From contig DDHP01000077.1 of NCBI GenBank assembly GCA_002338145.1, forward strand, positions 26,033 to 32,019: DNA of 5,987 nt, in the 5' to 3' direction. The translations under genes and the position numbers were made by a program. This document shows, piece after piece, positions 1 to 5,983 of this stretch; within the stretch, counting starts at the first letter, position 1; every line of letters starts with the position of its first letter. The DNA comes from Deferribacteraceae bacterium UBA1873. GTDB lineage: Bacteria; Chrysiogenota; Deferribacteres; Deferribacterales; Flexistipitaceae. The notes under the pieces were generated by a model that did not search any database, was not told where the DNA came from, and was given only the letters and a program-made list of their open reading frames with translations.

Positions 1-534
1 GCTCCGGCTCTTGCCACAGGTATTAAAAGGGTCAGAAGCGACCTGAATGTTTTCAGCTATCAGGGAGATGGGGATCTTGCATCCATCGGTATGGGTGAGA
101 TAATGCATGCAGCGGGAAGAGGTGAAAATATAACAATTATTTTTGTGAATAATGCCAATTACGGTATGACGGGGGGGCAGATGGCGCCAACGACGTTGCC
201 CCACCAGATTACCACAACTACACCGAAAGGAAGAAATACAGCTACTGACGGCTTTCCTTTTAAGATGGCTGAGCTTATCGCTAATCTTGATGCTCCGGTT
301 TTTTCAGCACGGGTGAAAATAACCGATCCTAAAAATATCAACAAAGCTAAGAAAACGATTAAGTATGCATTCAGTCTCCAGAAGGAAAACAAAGGGTTTG
401 CTTTTGTGGAAATACTTTCCGCATGTCCTACTAACTGGGGGAAAACACCTTCTGAAGCCGTTAAGTGGGTGAGTGATGCTATGGAAAGTTATTATCCGCT
501 CGGAATATTTAAAGATATCTGGGGAGGAGAATGA
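1..534 (+). CDS. 2-oxoacid:ferredoxin oxidoreductase, beta subunit (TPP-binding), 5'-truncated by window
   Basis: Open from the first base; 177 C-terminal residues are visible and the true start is upstream. This subunit holds TPP and takes part in oxidative, CoA-dependent decarboxylation of a 2-oxoacid to an acyl-CoA, with electrons passed to ferredoxin; it is expected in the cytoplasm. Visible in the fragment is the TPP/Mg motif: GDGD at fragment residues 22-25, followed about 25 residues later by NNANYG (50-55), then MTGGQ and a PTT segment typical of the KOR/VOR-type beta subunits. The stop overlaps the gamma subunit start (ATGA at 531-534), so the two are translationally coupled. The alpha subunit is probably just upstream. 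Whether the substrate is 2-oxoglutarate, a branched-chain 2-oxoacid or another cannot be told from this fragment, so no symbol is given. The family call is secure. Confidence 0.92.
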   Translation, partial: APALATGIKRVRSDLNVFSYQGDGDLASIGMGEIMHAAGRGENITIIFVNNANYGMTGGQMAPTTLPHQITTTTPKGRNTATDGFPFKMAELIANLDAPVFSARVKITDPKNINKAKKTIKYAFSLQKENKGFAFVEILSACPTNWGKTPSEAVKWVSDAMESYYPLGIFKDIWGGE

Positions 535-1079
535 TGTATTTTGACTGTATAATGGCCGGTCACGGCGGGCAGGGGATATTGAGTGCGGGAATGATCCTGG
601 CACACATGGCGGTTCACAGCGACCTGCATGTGACATGGTTTCCCTCTTACGGGGCTGAACAGAGAGGTGGAACGGCAAACTGCGCTGTTGTGATTTCCAG
701 TGAGGAGATAGGCTCTCCAATAATATCCAGCCCCCTTTACGGACTTATTATGAATTACCCTTCTCTTGTTAAATTTCAACCTAAGTTCAAAAAAAATGCC
801 AAAGCGGTGGTTGACTTATCACTCGTTTCGGAAGAGTATTTAACCAGAGAGGATGTTACCTTTTACGGAATAGATGCTACGAAAACGGCTAATGAGCTGG
901 GTAGTCCGAAAATTTCAAATATGGTGATGATCGGGGGTCTTTTGAAGATCTCAAAACTTTTTGATATCGAAGTGGCCAAAGATATGCTGAAAAGTGCATT
1001 GAGCAAAAGACATCATAATCTTTTGCCTCTAAACAAAGATGCTCTCCAGAAAGGTTTTGACGGGATAAAAGAGGTGTAG
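531..1079 (+). CDS. 2-oxoacid:ferredoxin oxidoreductase, gamma subunit
   Basis: 182 residues, the usual size for a stand-alone gamma subunit of the POR/KOR/VOR superfamily. The N-terminal glycine-rich GHGGQG (residues 10-15) and the downstream PSYGAEQRGGTANC block (38-51) are the family hallmarks. In structures of relatives this domain packs on the TPP site and contributes to CoA handling (family knowledge). It overlaps the beta subunit gene by 4 nt. Two adjacent ATGs (531 and 534) are possible. The Shine-Dalgarno GGAGG at 523-527 lies 3 nt before the first and 6 nt before the second, so 534 has the better spacing; the difference is one residue. No cysteine clusters are present, so ferredoxin-like iron-sulfur centres, if any, must be on another subunit. 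The exact substrate is unknown. Confidence 0.92.
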   Translation: MMYFDCIMAGHGGQGILSAGMILAHMAVHSDLHVTWFPSYGAEQRGGTANCAVVISSEEIGSPIISSPLYGLIMNYPSLVKFQPKFKKNAKAVVDLSLVSEEYLTREDVTFYGIDATKTANELGSPKISNMVMIGGLLKISKLFDIEVAKDMLKSALSKRHHNLLPLNKDALQKGFDGIKEV

Positions 1080-1082
1080 TAT

Positions 1083-1355
1083 ATGCCGAGATATGAGATT
1101 ATTGTAAAAGGCAGAGTGCAGGGTGTTGGTTTTAGAGCTTTTACAGAAAATATTGCTGAGAATTTGGGTGTCAAAGGTTATGTAAGGAATTTGCCTGACG
1201 GAACGGTGGAAGTTGTTGCCGAAGCTGATAAGCAAACACTGGATGAATTATGCAGTAAGCTGAAAGCCGGTCCGAGTATGGCGTATGTGGACGAGCTTGC
1301 AATTACTGAAAAGGAATCCACAGGTGAATTCAAGGATTTTTCGGTTAAGTTCTGA
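1083..1355 (+). CDS. acyP: Acylphosphatase
   Basis: 90 residues, the full length of this small ferredoxin-like-fold family. It hydrolyses carboxyl-phosphate bonds of acyl phosphates such as acetyl phosphate or 1,3-bisphosphoglycerate, in the cytoplasm. The phosphate-binding loop GRVQGVGFR (residues 10-18) supplies the catalytic arginine R18, and GYVRNLPDGTVEV (32-44) supplies the catalytic asparagine N36; both signatures are intact. The start is 3 nt after the gamma subunit stop. Its ribosome binding site GAGGTG (1071-1076, 6 nt spacer) lies inside the end of that gene, which argues for co-transcription with the oxidoreductase. A link between acyl-CoA formation and acyl-phosphate turnover is possible, but acylphosphatases occur in many contexts, so this is only inference. 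Confidence 0.95.
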   Translation: MPRYEIIVKGRVQGVGFRAFTENIAENLGVKGYVRNLPDGTVEVVAEADKQTLDELCSKLKAGPSMAYVDELAITEKESTGEFKDFSVKF

Positions 1356-1362
1356 TTTTACC

Positions 1363-1390
1363 TTTAAAAAATATATTTATATATTATAAT
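1363..1390 (+). promoter_or_regulatory. Predicted sigma-70 type promoter of the thiC-thiE-thiL operon
   Basis: A perfect -10 box TATAAT lies at 1385-1390, with a weaker -35 candidate TTTAAA at 1363-1368 (4 of 6 consensus bases) at 16-bp spacing, in AT-rich DNA. Transcription would begin near 1397, about a dozen bases before the riboswitch P1 stem, as expected for a riboswitch leader. The local AT-richness makes chance TATAAT matches likely, but the position supports the call. Confidence 0.6.
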
Positions 1391-1407
1391 GATTAAAAAT
1401 ATGAAAA

Positions 1408-1482
1408 ACCGTGGGGGTGCTCATTTAGGGCTGAGAAAAGACCCCTCGAACCTGATTGGGTAATTCCGGCGCAGGGAACGGG
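1408..1482 (+). promoter_or_regulatory. TPP riboswitch aptamer (THI box)
   Basis: This matches the THI-box consensus in order. P1 is CCGT (1409-1412) with ACGG (1478-1481). P2 is GGGGT (1414-1418) with ACCCC (1441-1445). A short P3 (1419-1422 with 1428-1431) has a 5-nt loop. The invariant CTGAGA at 1431-1436 is the pyrimidine-binding T-loop region. P4 is CCTG (1451-1454) with CAGG (1472-1475). The P5/L5 region around GGGTAATTCCGGCG binds the pyrophosphate half. The trailing GCAGGGAA is also conserved. It binds TPP in the nascent mRNA and lowers expression of the downstream thiC operon. P3 is short, with no long optional stem. Confidence 0.97.
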
Positions 1483-1494
1483 TGAGTTTGTGAT

Positions 1495-1532
1495 AAAACC
1501 ATCTGGCGCGTCGGTGTCAGGTGGTTTTTTTT
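1495..1532 (+). terminator. Intrinsic terminator of the TPP riboswitch expression platform
   Basis: A 10-bp stem pairs 1498-1507 with 1516-1525, including two G-U wobbles, and can be extended by three A-U pairs at the base. The loop is 8 nt (1508-1515) and an uninterrupted run of eight T follows at 1525-1532. It lies 13 nt after the aptamer and 31 nt before thiC. This indicates control by premature transcription termination when TPP is bound, rather than by masking the ribosome binding site, because the GAGGAG of thiC (1551-1556) lies outside the hairpin. Confidence 0.92.
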
Positions 1533-1563
1533 GTTTTAATATGCAAAATTGAGGAGATAGCTT

Positions 1564-2829
1564 ATGACACAACTTGAAGCTGCAAAACAGGGCAGGATTA
1601 CGCCGGAAATGGAAACTGCCGCAAAACATGAAGGCTTGGACGCTGAGGAGATTAGAAAAAAAATAGCCGAAGGCGTGGCCGTAATCCCCAAAAATATAAA
1701 CCATGATTTTGTAAATATTATGGCCATAGGTCAGGGGTTAACAACAAAGATAAATGCCAATATCGGCACCAGCGGTGACTGCCCTTCCATAGAGAGAGAG
1801 GTGCGAAAACTTGAGGTTGCTCTGAAATACGGCACTGACAGTGTGATGGATCTTTCAACAGGCGGTGACCTCAATGAGGCGAGGATGAGTATACTCGATA
1901 AATCCACCGTAATGGTGGGCGCGGTGCCTATGTATGCAGTGGCGGCAAAAATGGCTGATAAAGATATCCCGACTTACAGGATGGACAGTGAAGAACTTTT
2001 TGATTCGATAGAAGAGCAGTGCCGGCAGGGGATAGACTATATAACAGTTCACTGCGGTGTTACGAAAGAATCTGTGAAAAGAATGGATGCAAGCGACAGA
2101 GTTTGCGGAATTGTTAGCCGCGGCGGTTCGATTCTTGCCGACTGGATAAGAAAAAATGACAAAGAAAATCCTTTGTATGAATATTACGACAAGCTGCTTG
2201 AGATTGCTTACAAATATGATGTTACACTGAGTCTGGGTGATGGCTTCAGACCTGGGTCAATAGCGGATGCTACAGACAGACCACAGATTGATGAGCTGAT
2301 TATTTTGGGTGAGCTTTCCAAAAGGGCTTACGAAAAAAATGTACAGGTAATAATCGAGGGCCCTGGTCATGTGCCGCTTGATCAGATTGAAACGAATATG
2401 AAGCTGCAAAAAAGTTTGTGCAGTAATGCTCCGTTTTATATACTTGGGCCTCTTCCCACGGATATCGCGCCTGGGTATGACCATATAACCAGTGCCATCG
2501 GAGGGGCTATTGCTGCATCTGCCGGAGCCGATTTCCTGTGCTATGTTACCCCTGCAGAGCATCTCTGTCTGCCGGATGAGGATGATGTCAGAGAGGGTGT
2601 GGTTGCCTCGAAAATAGCGGCCCATATCGCTGATATCTCAAAAGGTGTGAAAGGAGCAGTACAGAGAGATATTAAAATGAGTGAATACAGGAAAAGTCTG
2701 GACTGGGAAGGAATGTTTGAAACCTCAGTAGACCCGGAAAAAGCCAGGTCCAGATTTAGGCAGAATATGGATATCAATTCGTGTACAATGTGTGGTAAAT
2801 TATGCGCAGTAAAAATAGATCAGAAATAG
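1564..2829 (+). CDS. thiC: Phosphomethylpyrimidine synthase ThiC (HMP-P synthase), short form
   Basis: 421 residues, the short ThiC form common in anaerobes and archaea, lacking the N-terminal extension of the about 630-residue E. coli type. It is a radical SAM enzyme that rearranges 5-aminoimidazole ribotide to 4-amino-5-hydroxymethyl-2-methylpyrimidine phosphate in the cytoplasm. Visible are NANIGTS (64-70), MDLSTGGDL (95-103), SRGGS (185-189), EGPGHVP (265-271), GPLPTDIAPGYDH (295-307), HLCLP (333-337), and the C-terminal [4Fe-4S] cysteines C407, C410 and C414. The cysteine spacing is CX2CX3C, one residue tighter than the CX2CX4C of E. coli-type ThiC. The start is supported by GAGGAG at 1551-1556 with a 7-nt spacer. 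It is the first gene after the TPP riboswitch and overlaps thiE. A BzaF-like benzimidazole synthase is a related alternative, but the TPP riboswitch and thiE/thiL partners favour ThiC. Confidence 0.97.
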   Translation: MTQLEAAKQGRITPEMETAAKHEGLDAEEIRKKIAEGVAVIPKNINHDFVNIMAIGQGLTTKINANIGTSGDCPSIEREVRKLEVALKYGTDSVMDLSTGGDLNEARMSILDKSTVMVGAVPMYAVAAKMADKDIPTYRMDSEELFDSIEEQCRQGIDYITVHCGVTKESVKRMDASDRVCGIVSRGGSILADWIRKNDKENPLYEYYDKLLEIAYKYDVTLSLGDGFRPGSIADATDRPQIDELIILGELSKRAYEKNVQVIIEGPGHVPLDQIETNMKLQKSLCSNAPFYILGPLPTDIAPGYDHITSAIGGAIAASAGADFLCYVTPAEHLCLPDEDDVREGVVASKIAAHIADISKGVKGAVQRDIKMSEYRKSLDWEGMFETSVDPEKARSRFRQNMDINSCTMCGKLCAVKIDQK

Positions 2830-3446
2830 CAGATTTTTTGAAGCTTTATCTTGTTTTTGAAAGCTCCATGCTTAAGCTCCCCCTTGATGAATTTATGGAG
2901 CAGGTGATTGAAGGGGGGATAACGGCTTTCCAGCTTCGGGATAAAAATATACCGGCAATAAAAAGAGTGGAAAACGGCAAAATAGCTGCTGAATTTTGCA
3001 GAAACAGCAACATCCCTTTTATTGTGAATGACAGGATTGATATAGCCAGGATACTGAAAGCAGACGGCGTGCATCTGGGGGATAAGGATATTCCGCTTGA
3101 TATTGCAAAGAATGAGTTTGGTGAATTTTTTTACGGATATTCGTGTAATAATCCGGATGATGTTATATATGCTGATACTTGTAATGCCGCATATACCGGT
3201 ATAGGGCCTATCTTTGATACTTCCACTAAAAAGGATTTAAGGGAGATTCTTGATAAGGAGAAAATAAGAGAATTAACTTCCTTATCAAATATCCCGTCGG
3301 TAGGTATCGGCGGTATTAACAGAACCAATGTCGATTCGCTGAAAGACACCGGCTTACAAGGCATTGCCGTTGTTTCAGCCATTTGTGCATCAGAAAGCCC
3401 ATATGAGGATACAAAAATTTTGAGAGATTTGGCTGAAAGATTATGA
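2802..3446 (+). CDS. thiE: Thiamine-phosphate synthase ThiE
   Basis: 214 residues, normal length for this TIM-barrel enzyme. It couples HMP pyrophosphate with the thiazole phosphate to give thiamine monophosphate. Visible motifs are QLRDK (44-48), VNDR (75-78), ADGVHLGDKD (87-96), GYS (112-114), GIGPIFDTSTKK (133-144), GIGGI (168-172) and VVSAI (190-194). By comparison with B. subtilis ThiE, R46/K48, N76/D77, D96 and T140/T142/K143 should be the pyrophosphate and Mg ligands. The first strand reads LYLVFES where most relatives have LYLVTD. The ATG at 2802 overlaps thiC by 28 nt and has only a weak ribosome binding site. An in-frame TTG at 2838 would begin right at the first beta strand but has no better site. 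It ends in an ATGA overlap with thiL. The function is secure; the start is uncertain. Confidence 0.95.
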   Translation: MRSKNRSEIADFLKLYLVFESSMLKLPLDEFMEQVIEGGITAFQLRDKNIPAIKRVENGKIAAEFCRNSNIPFIVNDRIDIARILKADGVHLGDKDIPLDIAKNEFGEFFYGYSCNNPDDVIYADTCNAAYTGIGPIFDTSTKKDLREILDKEKIRELTSLSNIPSVGIGGINRTNVDSLKDTGLQGIAVVSAICASESPYEDTKILRDLAERL

Positions 3447-4354
3447 AAGAGTTTGAATTTATAAATATGTTGAAAGAGAACTGTATGTGTAACCACACAT
3501 CCGTAGGAATAGGTGATGATGCTGCGCTTTTTGGCAATCTTTTAATTGCAAAAGATATAATGTGTGAAAACATTCACTTTCTCTCTTCTACACCTGCTCA
3601 ACATGTTGTTTTTAAACTTTTTACAGCGAATGTCAGCGATATAGCCGCTATGGGGGGGAGACCCAAAATAGTTTTTCTTGGTTTGGGTCTTCCCCCTCAC
3701 AGACAGAAAGATAAAACAACTGTGATAAAAGCGGTAAAGGCAGCAGCTGAATTTTATAATCTGGATGTTGCAGGCGGGGATACGAGCTCCTCAAAAAATG
3801 ATTTTTTCCTCTCACTGACTATTATCGGCTCGAAAGGGAAATATTTTTTGCTCAGAAACGGCGCTGTCCCGGGGGATAAACTATATCTTTCCAGACCATT
3901 AGGGTTATCCAGAATTTCTCTGGAAAGGGAACTTAATGCCGGATTTAGTATCGATCCTTACTATCATTACAAAATTTCAGCTGAAATGTATTTAGGAAAA
4001 GCTTTGGGGGAAACAGAAAGTATCACCAGCTGTATAGATATCAGTGACGGTCTTGGCAGAGATGCTTATCATATAAGTATGCAAAGTGGCGTAAAAATAG
4101 TGATTAATAAACATCAGCTGCCTTTAGAGCATTTAAAAAAATATGGTGTGGACGAAGCAGATTATTTCATAAACTCTGGTGAAGAGTTTGCGCTTTTGTT
4201 TACAGCTTCCCAGAAATTTAATCCTCAGGTATTTATGAACAAATATGGCACTTCTATTTATCATATAGGCCATGTGGAGGAAGGTTTAGGAGTTTATCTG
4301 AAAGATGGTAAGGATTACATAGATATATCCAACAAAGGCTATGAGCACGAATAG
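3443..4354 (+). CDS. thiL: Thiamine-monophosphate kinase ThiL
   Basis: 303 residues, close to the usual 300-330. It phosphorylates thiamine monophosphate with ATP to TPP, the last step of the pathway, and belongs to the PurM/SelD-like ATP-binding fold. Visible are GIGDDAA (22-28), SDIAAMGG (65-72), GGDT (111-114), PGD (143-145), DISDGLGRD (199-207) and SGEEFALLF (245-253). The aspartates that bind Mg-ATP in the family (D25/D26, D65-type, D113, the D199/D202 block) are retained. Two blocks differ from common forms: the usual TTD/STD segment reads AKDIM (36-40), and the usual GGEDYEL reads SGEEFAL. The start overlaps the thiE stop (ATGA at 3443-3446), indicating translational coupling. It is the last gene of the riboswitch-controlled operon. 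Confidence 0.95.
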   Translation: MKEFEFINMLKENCMCNHTSVGIGDDAALFGNLLIAKDIMCENIHFLSSTPAQHVVFKLFTANVSDIAAMGGRPKIVFLGLGLPPHRQKDKTTVIKAVKAAAEFYNLDVAGGDTSSSKNDFFLSLTIIGSKGKYFLLRNGAVPGDKLYLSRPLGLSRISLERELNAGFSIDPYYHYKISAEMYLGKALGETESITSCIDISDGLGRDAYHISMQSGVKIVINKHQLPLEHLKKYGVDEADYFINSGEEFALLFTASQKFNPQVFMNKYGTSIYHIGHVEEGLGVYLKDGKDYIDISNKGYEHE

Positions 4355-4388
4355 TATTATATGGGTTTAGTTTTTTAGCAATGTTTTT

Positions 4389-4397
4389 TGCAAAGGT
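4389..4397. repeat. 9-bp sequence repeated in inverted orientation at 5960-5968
   Basis: TGCAAAGGT here is the exact reverse complement of ACCTTTGCA at 5960-5968, so the pair flanks the symporter gene. Identity does not extend clearly beyond nine bases. It may be chance in AT-rich DNA or a trace of insertion-sequence ends. Confidence 0.3.
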
Positions 4398-4507
4398 ACA
4401 CTGTTAAACTACTGCATTTCCACATTTGGGCAATCCGTATTCGGTGTTAAAACAATGATTATTTTTATAACTTCCTATTAGCAAGCAAAAATATTACAAC
4501 TGTATAC

Positions 4508-4536
4508 TTGATTAAATATTTTGTTTATCATACACT
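4508..4536 (+). promoter_or_regulatory. Weak promoter candidate for the symporter gene
   Basis: TTGATT (4508-4513) and TACACT (4531-4536) are each 4 of 6 matches to sigma-70 boxes at the ideal 17-bp spacing, placing a start about 35 nt before the gene. A TATACT at 4503-4508 is a competing -10 box without a good -35. A separate promoter is expected given the gap from thiL, but this exact site is tentative. Confidence 0.3.
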
Positions 4537-4569
4537 TTGATTCGTTTTGGTTGTTTTAATAACTTTTAT

Positions 4570-4575
4570 AGGAGA
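4570..4575 (+). promoter_or_regulatory. Ribosome binding site that fixes the symporter start
   Basis: AGGAGA lies 4 nt before the ATG at 4580. The longer reading from TTG at 4547 has no purine-rich site upstream and would place this motif inside the coding sequence, so the ATG is preferred. Confidence 0.8.
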
Positions 4576-4579
4576 TGGT

Positions 4580-5953
4580 ATGAATGCTTTTGAGAAAATT
4601 ATAAGTGCAATAGGATCCTTTGCCTGGGGACCTGTAATGATTACACTGCTTTTTCTGACAGGTTTATTGCTTTCCATCGGCACAAAAGTTGTTCAATACC
4701 GAAAAATAGGGCATGCATTCAAGCTTCTGGCATCCAGGGATACCAAAGGTGATGGTGATATTACCCCTTTTGCTGCTTTAATGACGTCTTTATCAGCTAC
4801 TATAGGTACAGGTAATATTGCTGGGGTTGCTACTGCTATTGCAATCGGCGGACCGGGGGCAGTTTTCTGGATGTGGGTTACAGCTGTTTTGGGTGGAGCA
4901 ACAAAGTTTTCTGAGGCCGTTTTGGCTTTAAAGTACAGAACAACTGATGAATTTGGAGAAAAGTCTGGTGGCCCCATGTATTATGCCAGTCGCGGAATGG
5001 AAGAAAAGTACGGTGGAAACTGGAAATGGCTAGGTGCTGCTTTTGCTCTGTTTGCTTTTATTGCATCTTTCGGGATAGGTAATATGGTTCAGTCAAACTC
5101 TGTGGCTGATGCGATAAACCAATCTGTGGGACTTCCCCATTGGGTTACTGGGATAATTGTTGCTGTAGCTACGGCCTTGGTTGTTATCGGTGGGATAAAA
5201 AGCATTGCCAGAGTAGCTGAGACGATAGTGCCTGTTATGGCAATCGTTTATGTACTGGGATCTTTGTGGGTAATTTTTGCAAACTTGGAGTTATTACCAC
5301 AGGCATTTGGATGGATTTTTGGCAATGCTTTTAATGGTAATGCTGTAGGCGGGGGATTTTTGGGAACTGTTGTCCGTATGGGTGTTGCCCGGGGTGTTTT
5401 TTCGAATGAAGCCGGCCTGGGAAGTGCTCCGATAGCGCATGCAGCTTCAAAAAATAATGACCCTGTGAGGCAAGGTATAATAGCGTCGCTGGGTTCTTTT
5501 ATTGATACCATAGTTATATGTACAATGACTGCACTGGTTATAATGATTTCTCCAGTTATGACAATAGGTGGGGACGGTCTCATGATAATTAAAGATAACC
5601 TTAACGGTGCGGCTCTTACTACTGCCGCTTACAATCAAGCTTTACCCGGAGGTTTTGGTCAGTTTATAGTTAGTTTTGGCTTAATCTTTTTTGCCTATTC
5701 CACTATACTCACATGGTATTTTTACGGTTACAAATCGTTGGAATATCTTACTGGTGCAAAAATTGCATCTTATTACAAGTGGGTCTGGGTTGCACTTATT
5801 TTTGTGGGTGCCACTGTGCCTTTGAGCTTTGTGTGGAATATTTCCGATGCTTTTAATGGTCTTATGGCCGTGCCTAATCTTATTGCTTTGATGGCACTTA
5901 GTTCTGTTGTTTTCGGTATGCTTAGGGAATATGAAAATAAGTTAAAAAAGTAA
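4580..5953 (+). CDS. AGCS-family sodium:alanine/glycine symporter
   Basis: 457 residues, typical of this inner-membrane family, which imports alanine or glycine with Na+ (or H+). About 9-11 hydrophobic segments can be seen, roughly at 15-35, 65-90, 92-116, 150-172, 187-208, 214-236, 300-325, 358-382, 401-420 and 427-447. The family signature GGPGAVFWMWVTAVLG (90-105) is complete. GTGNIAG (76-82), a SGGPMYY block (129-135) and RGVFSNEAGLGSAP (271-284) are also conserved landmarks. The short charged C-terminus ends in KLKK. An in-frame TTG at 4547 would add 11 residues but lacks a ribosome binding site. The gene stands alone after a 225-nt gap and has no TPP riboswitch, so a role in thiamine uptake is not supported. 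Alanine versus glycine preference cannot be read from sequence by eye. Confidence 0.95.
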   Translation: MNAFEKIISAIGSFAWGPVMITLLFLTGLLLSIGTKVVQYRKIGHAFKLLASRDTKGDGDITPFAALMTSLSATIGTGNIAGVATAIAIGGPGAVFWMWVTAVLGGATKFSEAVLALKYRTTDEFGEKSGGPMYYASRGMEEKYGGNWKWLGAAFALFAFIASFGIGNMVQSNSVADAINQSVGLPHWVTGIIVAVATALVVIGGIKSIARVAETIVPVMAIVYVLGSLWVIFANLELLPQAFGWIFGNAFNGNAVGGGFLGTVVRMGVARGVFSNEAGLGSAPIAHAASKNNDPVRQGIIASLGSFIDTIVICTMTALVIMISPVMTIGGDGLMIIKDNLNGAALTTAAYNQALPGGFGQFIVSFGLIFFAYSTILTWYFYGYKSLEYLTGAKIASYYKWVWVALIFVGATVPLSFVWNISDAFNGLMAVPNLIALMALSSVVFGMLREYENKLKK

Positions 5954-5958
5954 TACAA

Positions 5959-5983
5959 GACCTTTGCACAACTATAAAAGGTC
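5959..5983. repeat. Perfect 7-bp inverted repeat after the symporter gene
   Basis: GACCTTT (5959-5965) pairs with AAAGGTC (5977-5983) around an 11-nt loop, beginning 5 nt after the stop codon. It could be the stem of a terminator, but the 4 bases left in the window (ATCC) show no T run. The GACCTTTGCA start also resembles the ends of some IS5-like insertion sequences as I remember them. The window ends too soon to decide. Confidence 0.45.

Larger units (their letters stand above)
4355..4579 (+). other. AT-rich intergenic region between thiL and the symporter gene
   Basis: About 225 nt without a convincing gene or RNA. No strong intrinsic terminator is seen after thiL: the only candidate near the T-rich stretch at 4370-4390 is a 4-bp GCAA/TTGC hairpin, too weak to call. 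The right half holds the promoter candidate at 4508-4536 and a loose inverted pair TGTAT (4501-4505) / ATACA (4530-4534) that could be an operator or chance. Confidence 0.6.

Noticed and set aside
304..720. Minus-strand open frames over the oxidoreductase genes, and similar ones elsewhere in the window
   Set aside because: They lie opposite genes with clear family motifs, show no recognisable protein features, and are frame shadows.
1366..1390. AT-only palindrome ATATATTTATATAT as a regulatory site or terminator after acyP
   Set aside because: It is low-complexity AT sequence with no GC stem, and is better explained as promoter spacer DNA.
4369..4393. Terminator after thiL built on GCAA/TTGC with neighbouring T runs
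   Set aside because: The stem is only 4 bp and AT-rich, and the T runs are inside or upstream of it rather than following a stable hairpin.
4547..4579. N-terminal extension of the symporter from a TTG codon
   Set aside because: There is no ribosome binding site before the TTG, while the ATG at 4580 has AGGAGA 4 nt upstream and gives the normal family N-terminus.
4580..5953. The symporter as a thiamine or precursor transporter, because it follows the thi operon
   Set aside because: It carries the full AGCS alanine/glycine symporter signature, is separated by 225 nt, and has no riboswitch of its own.
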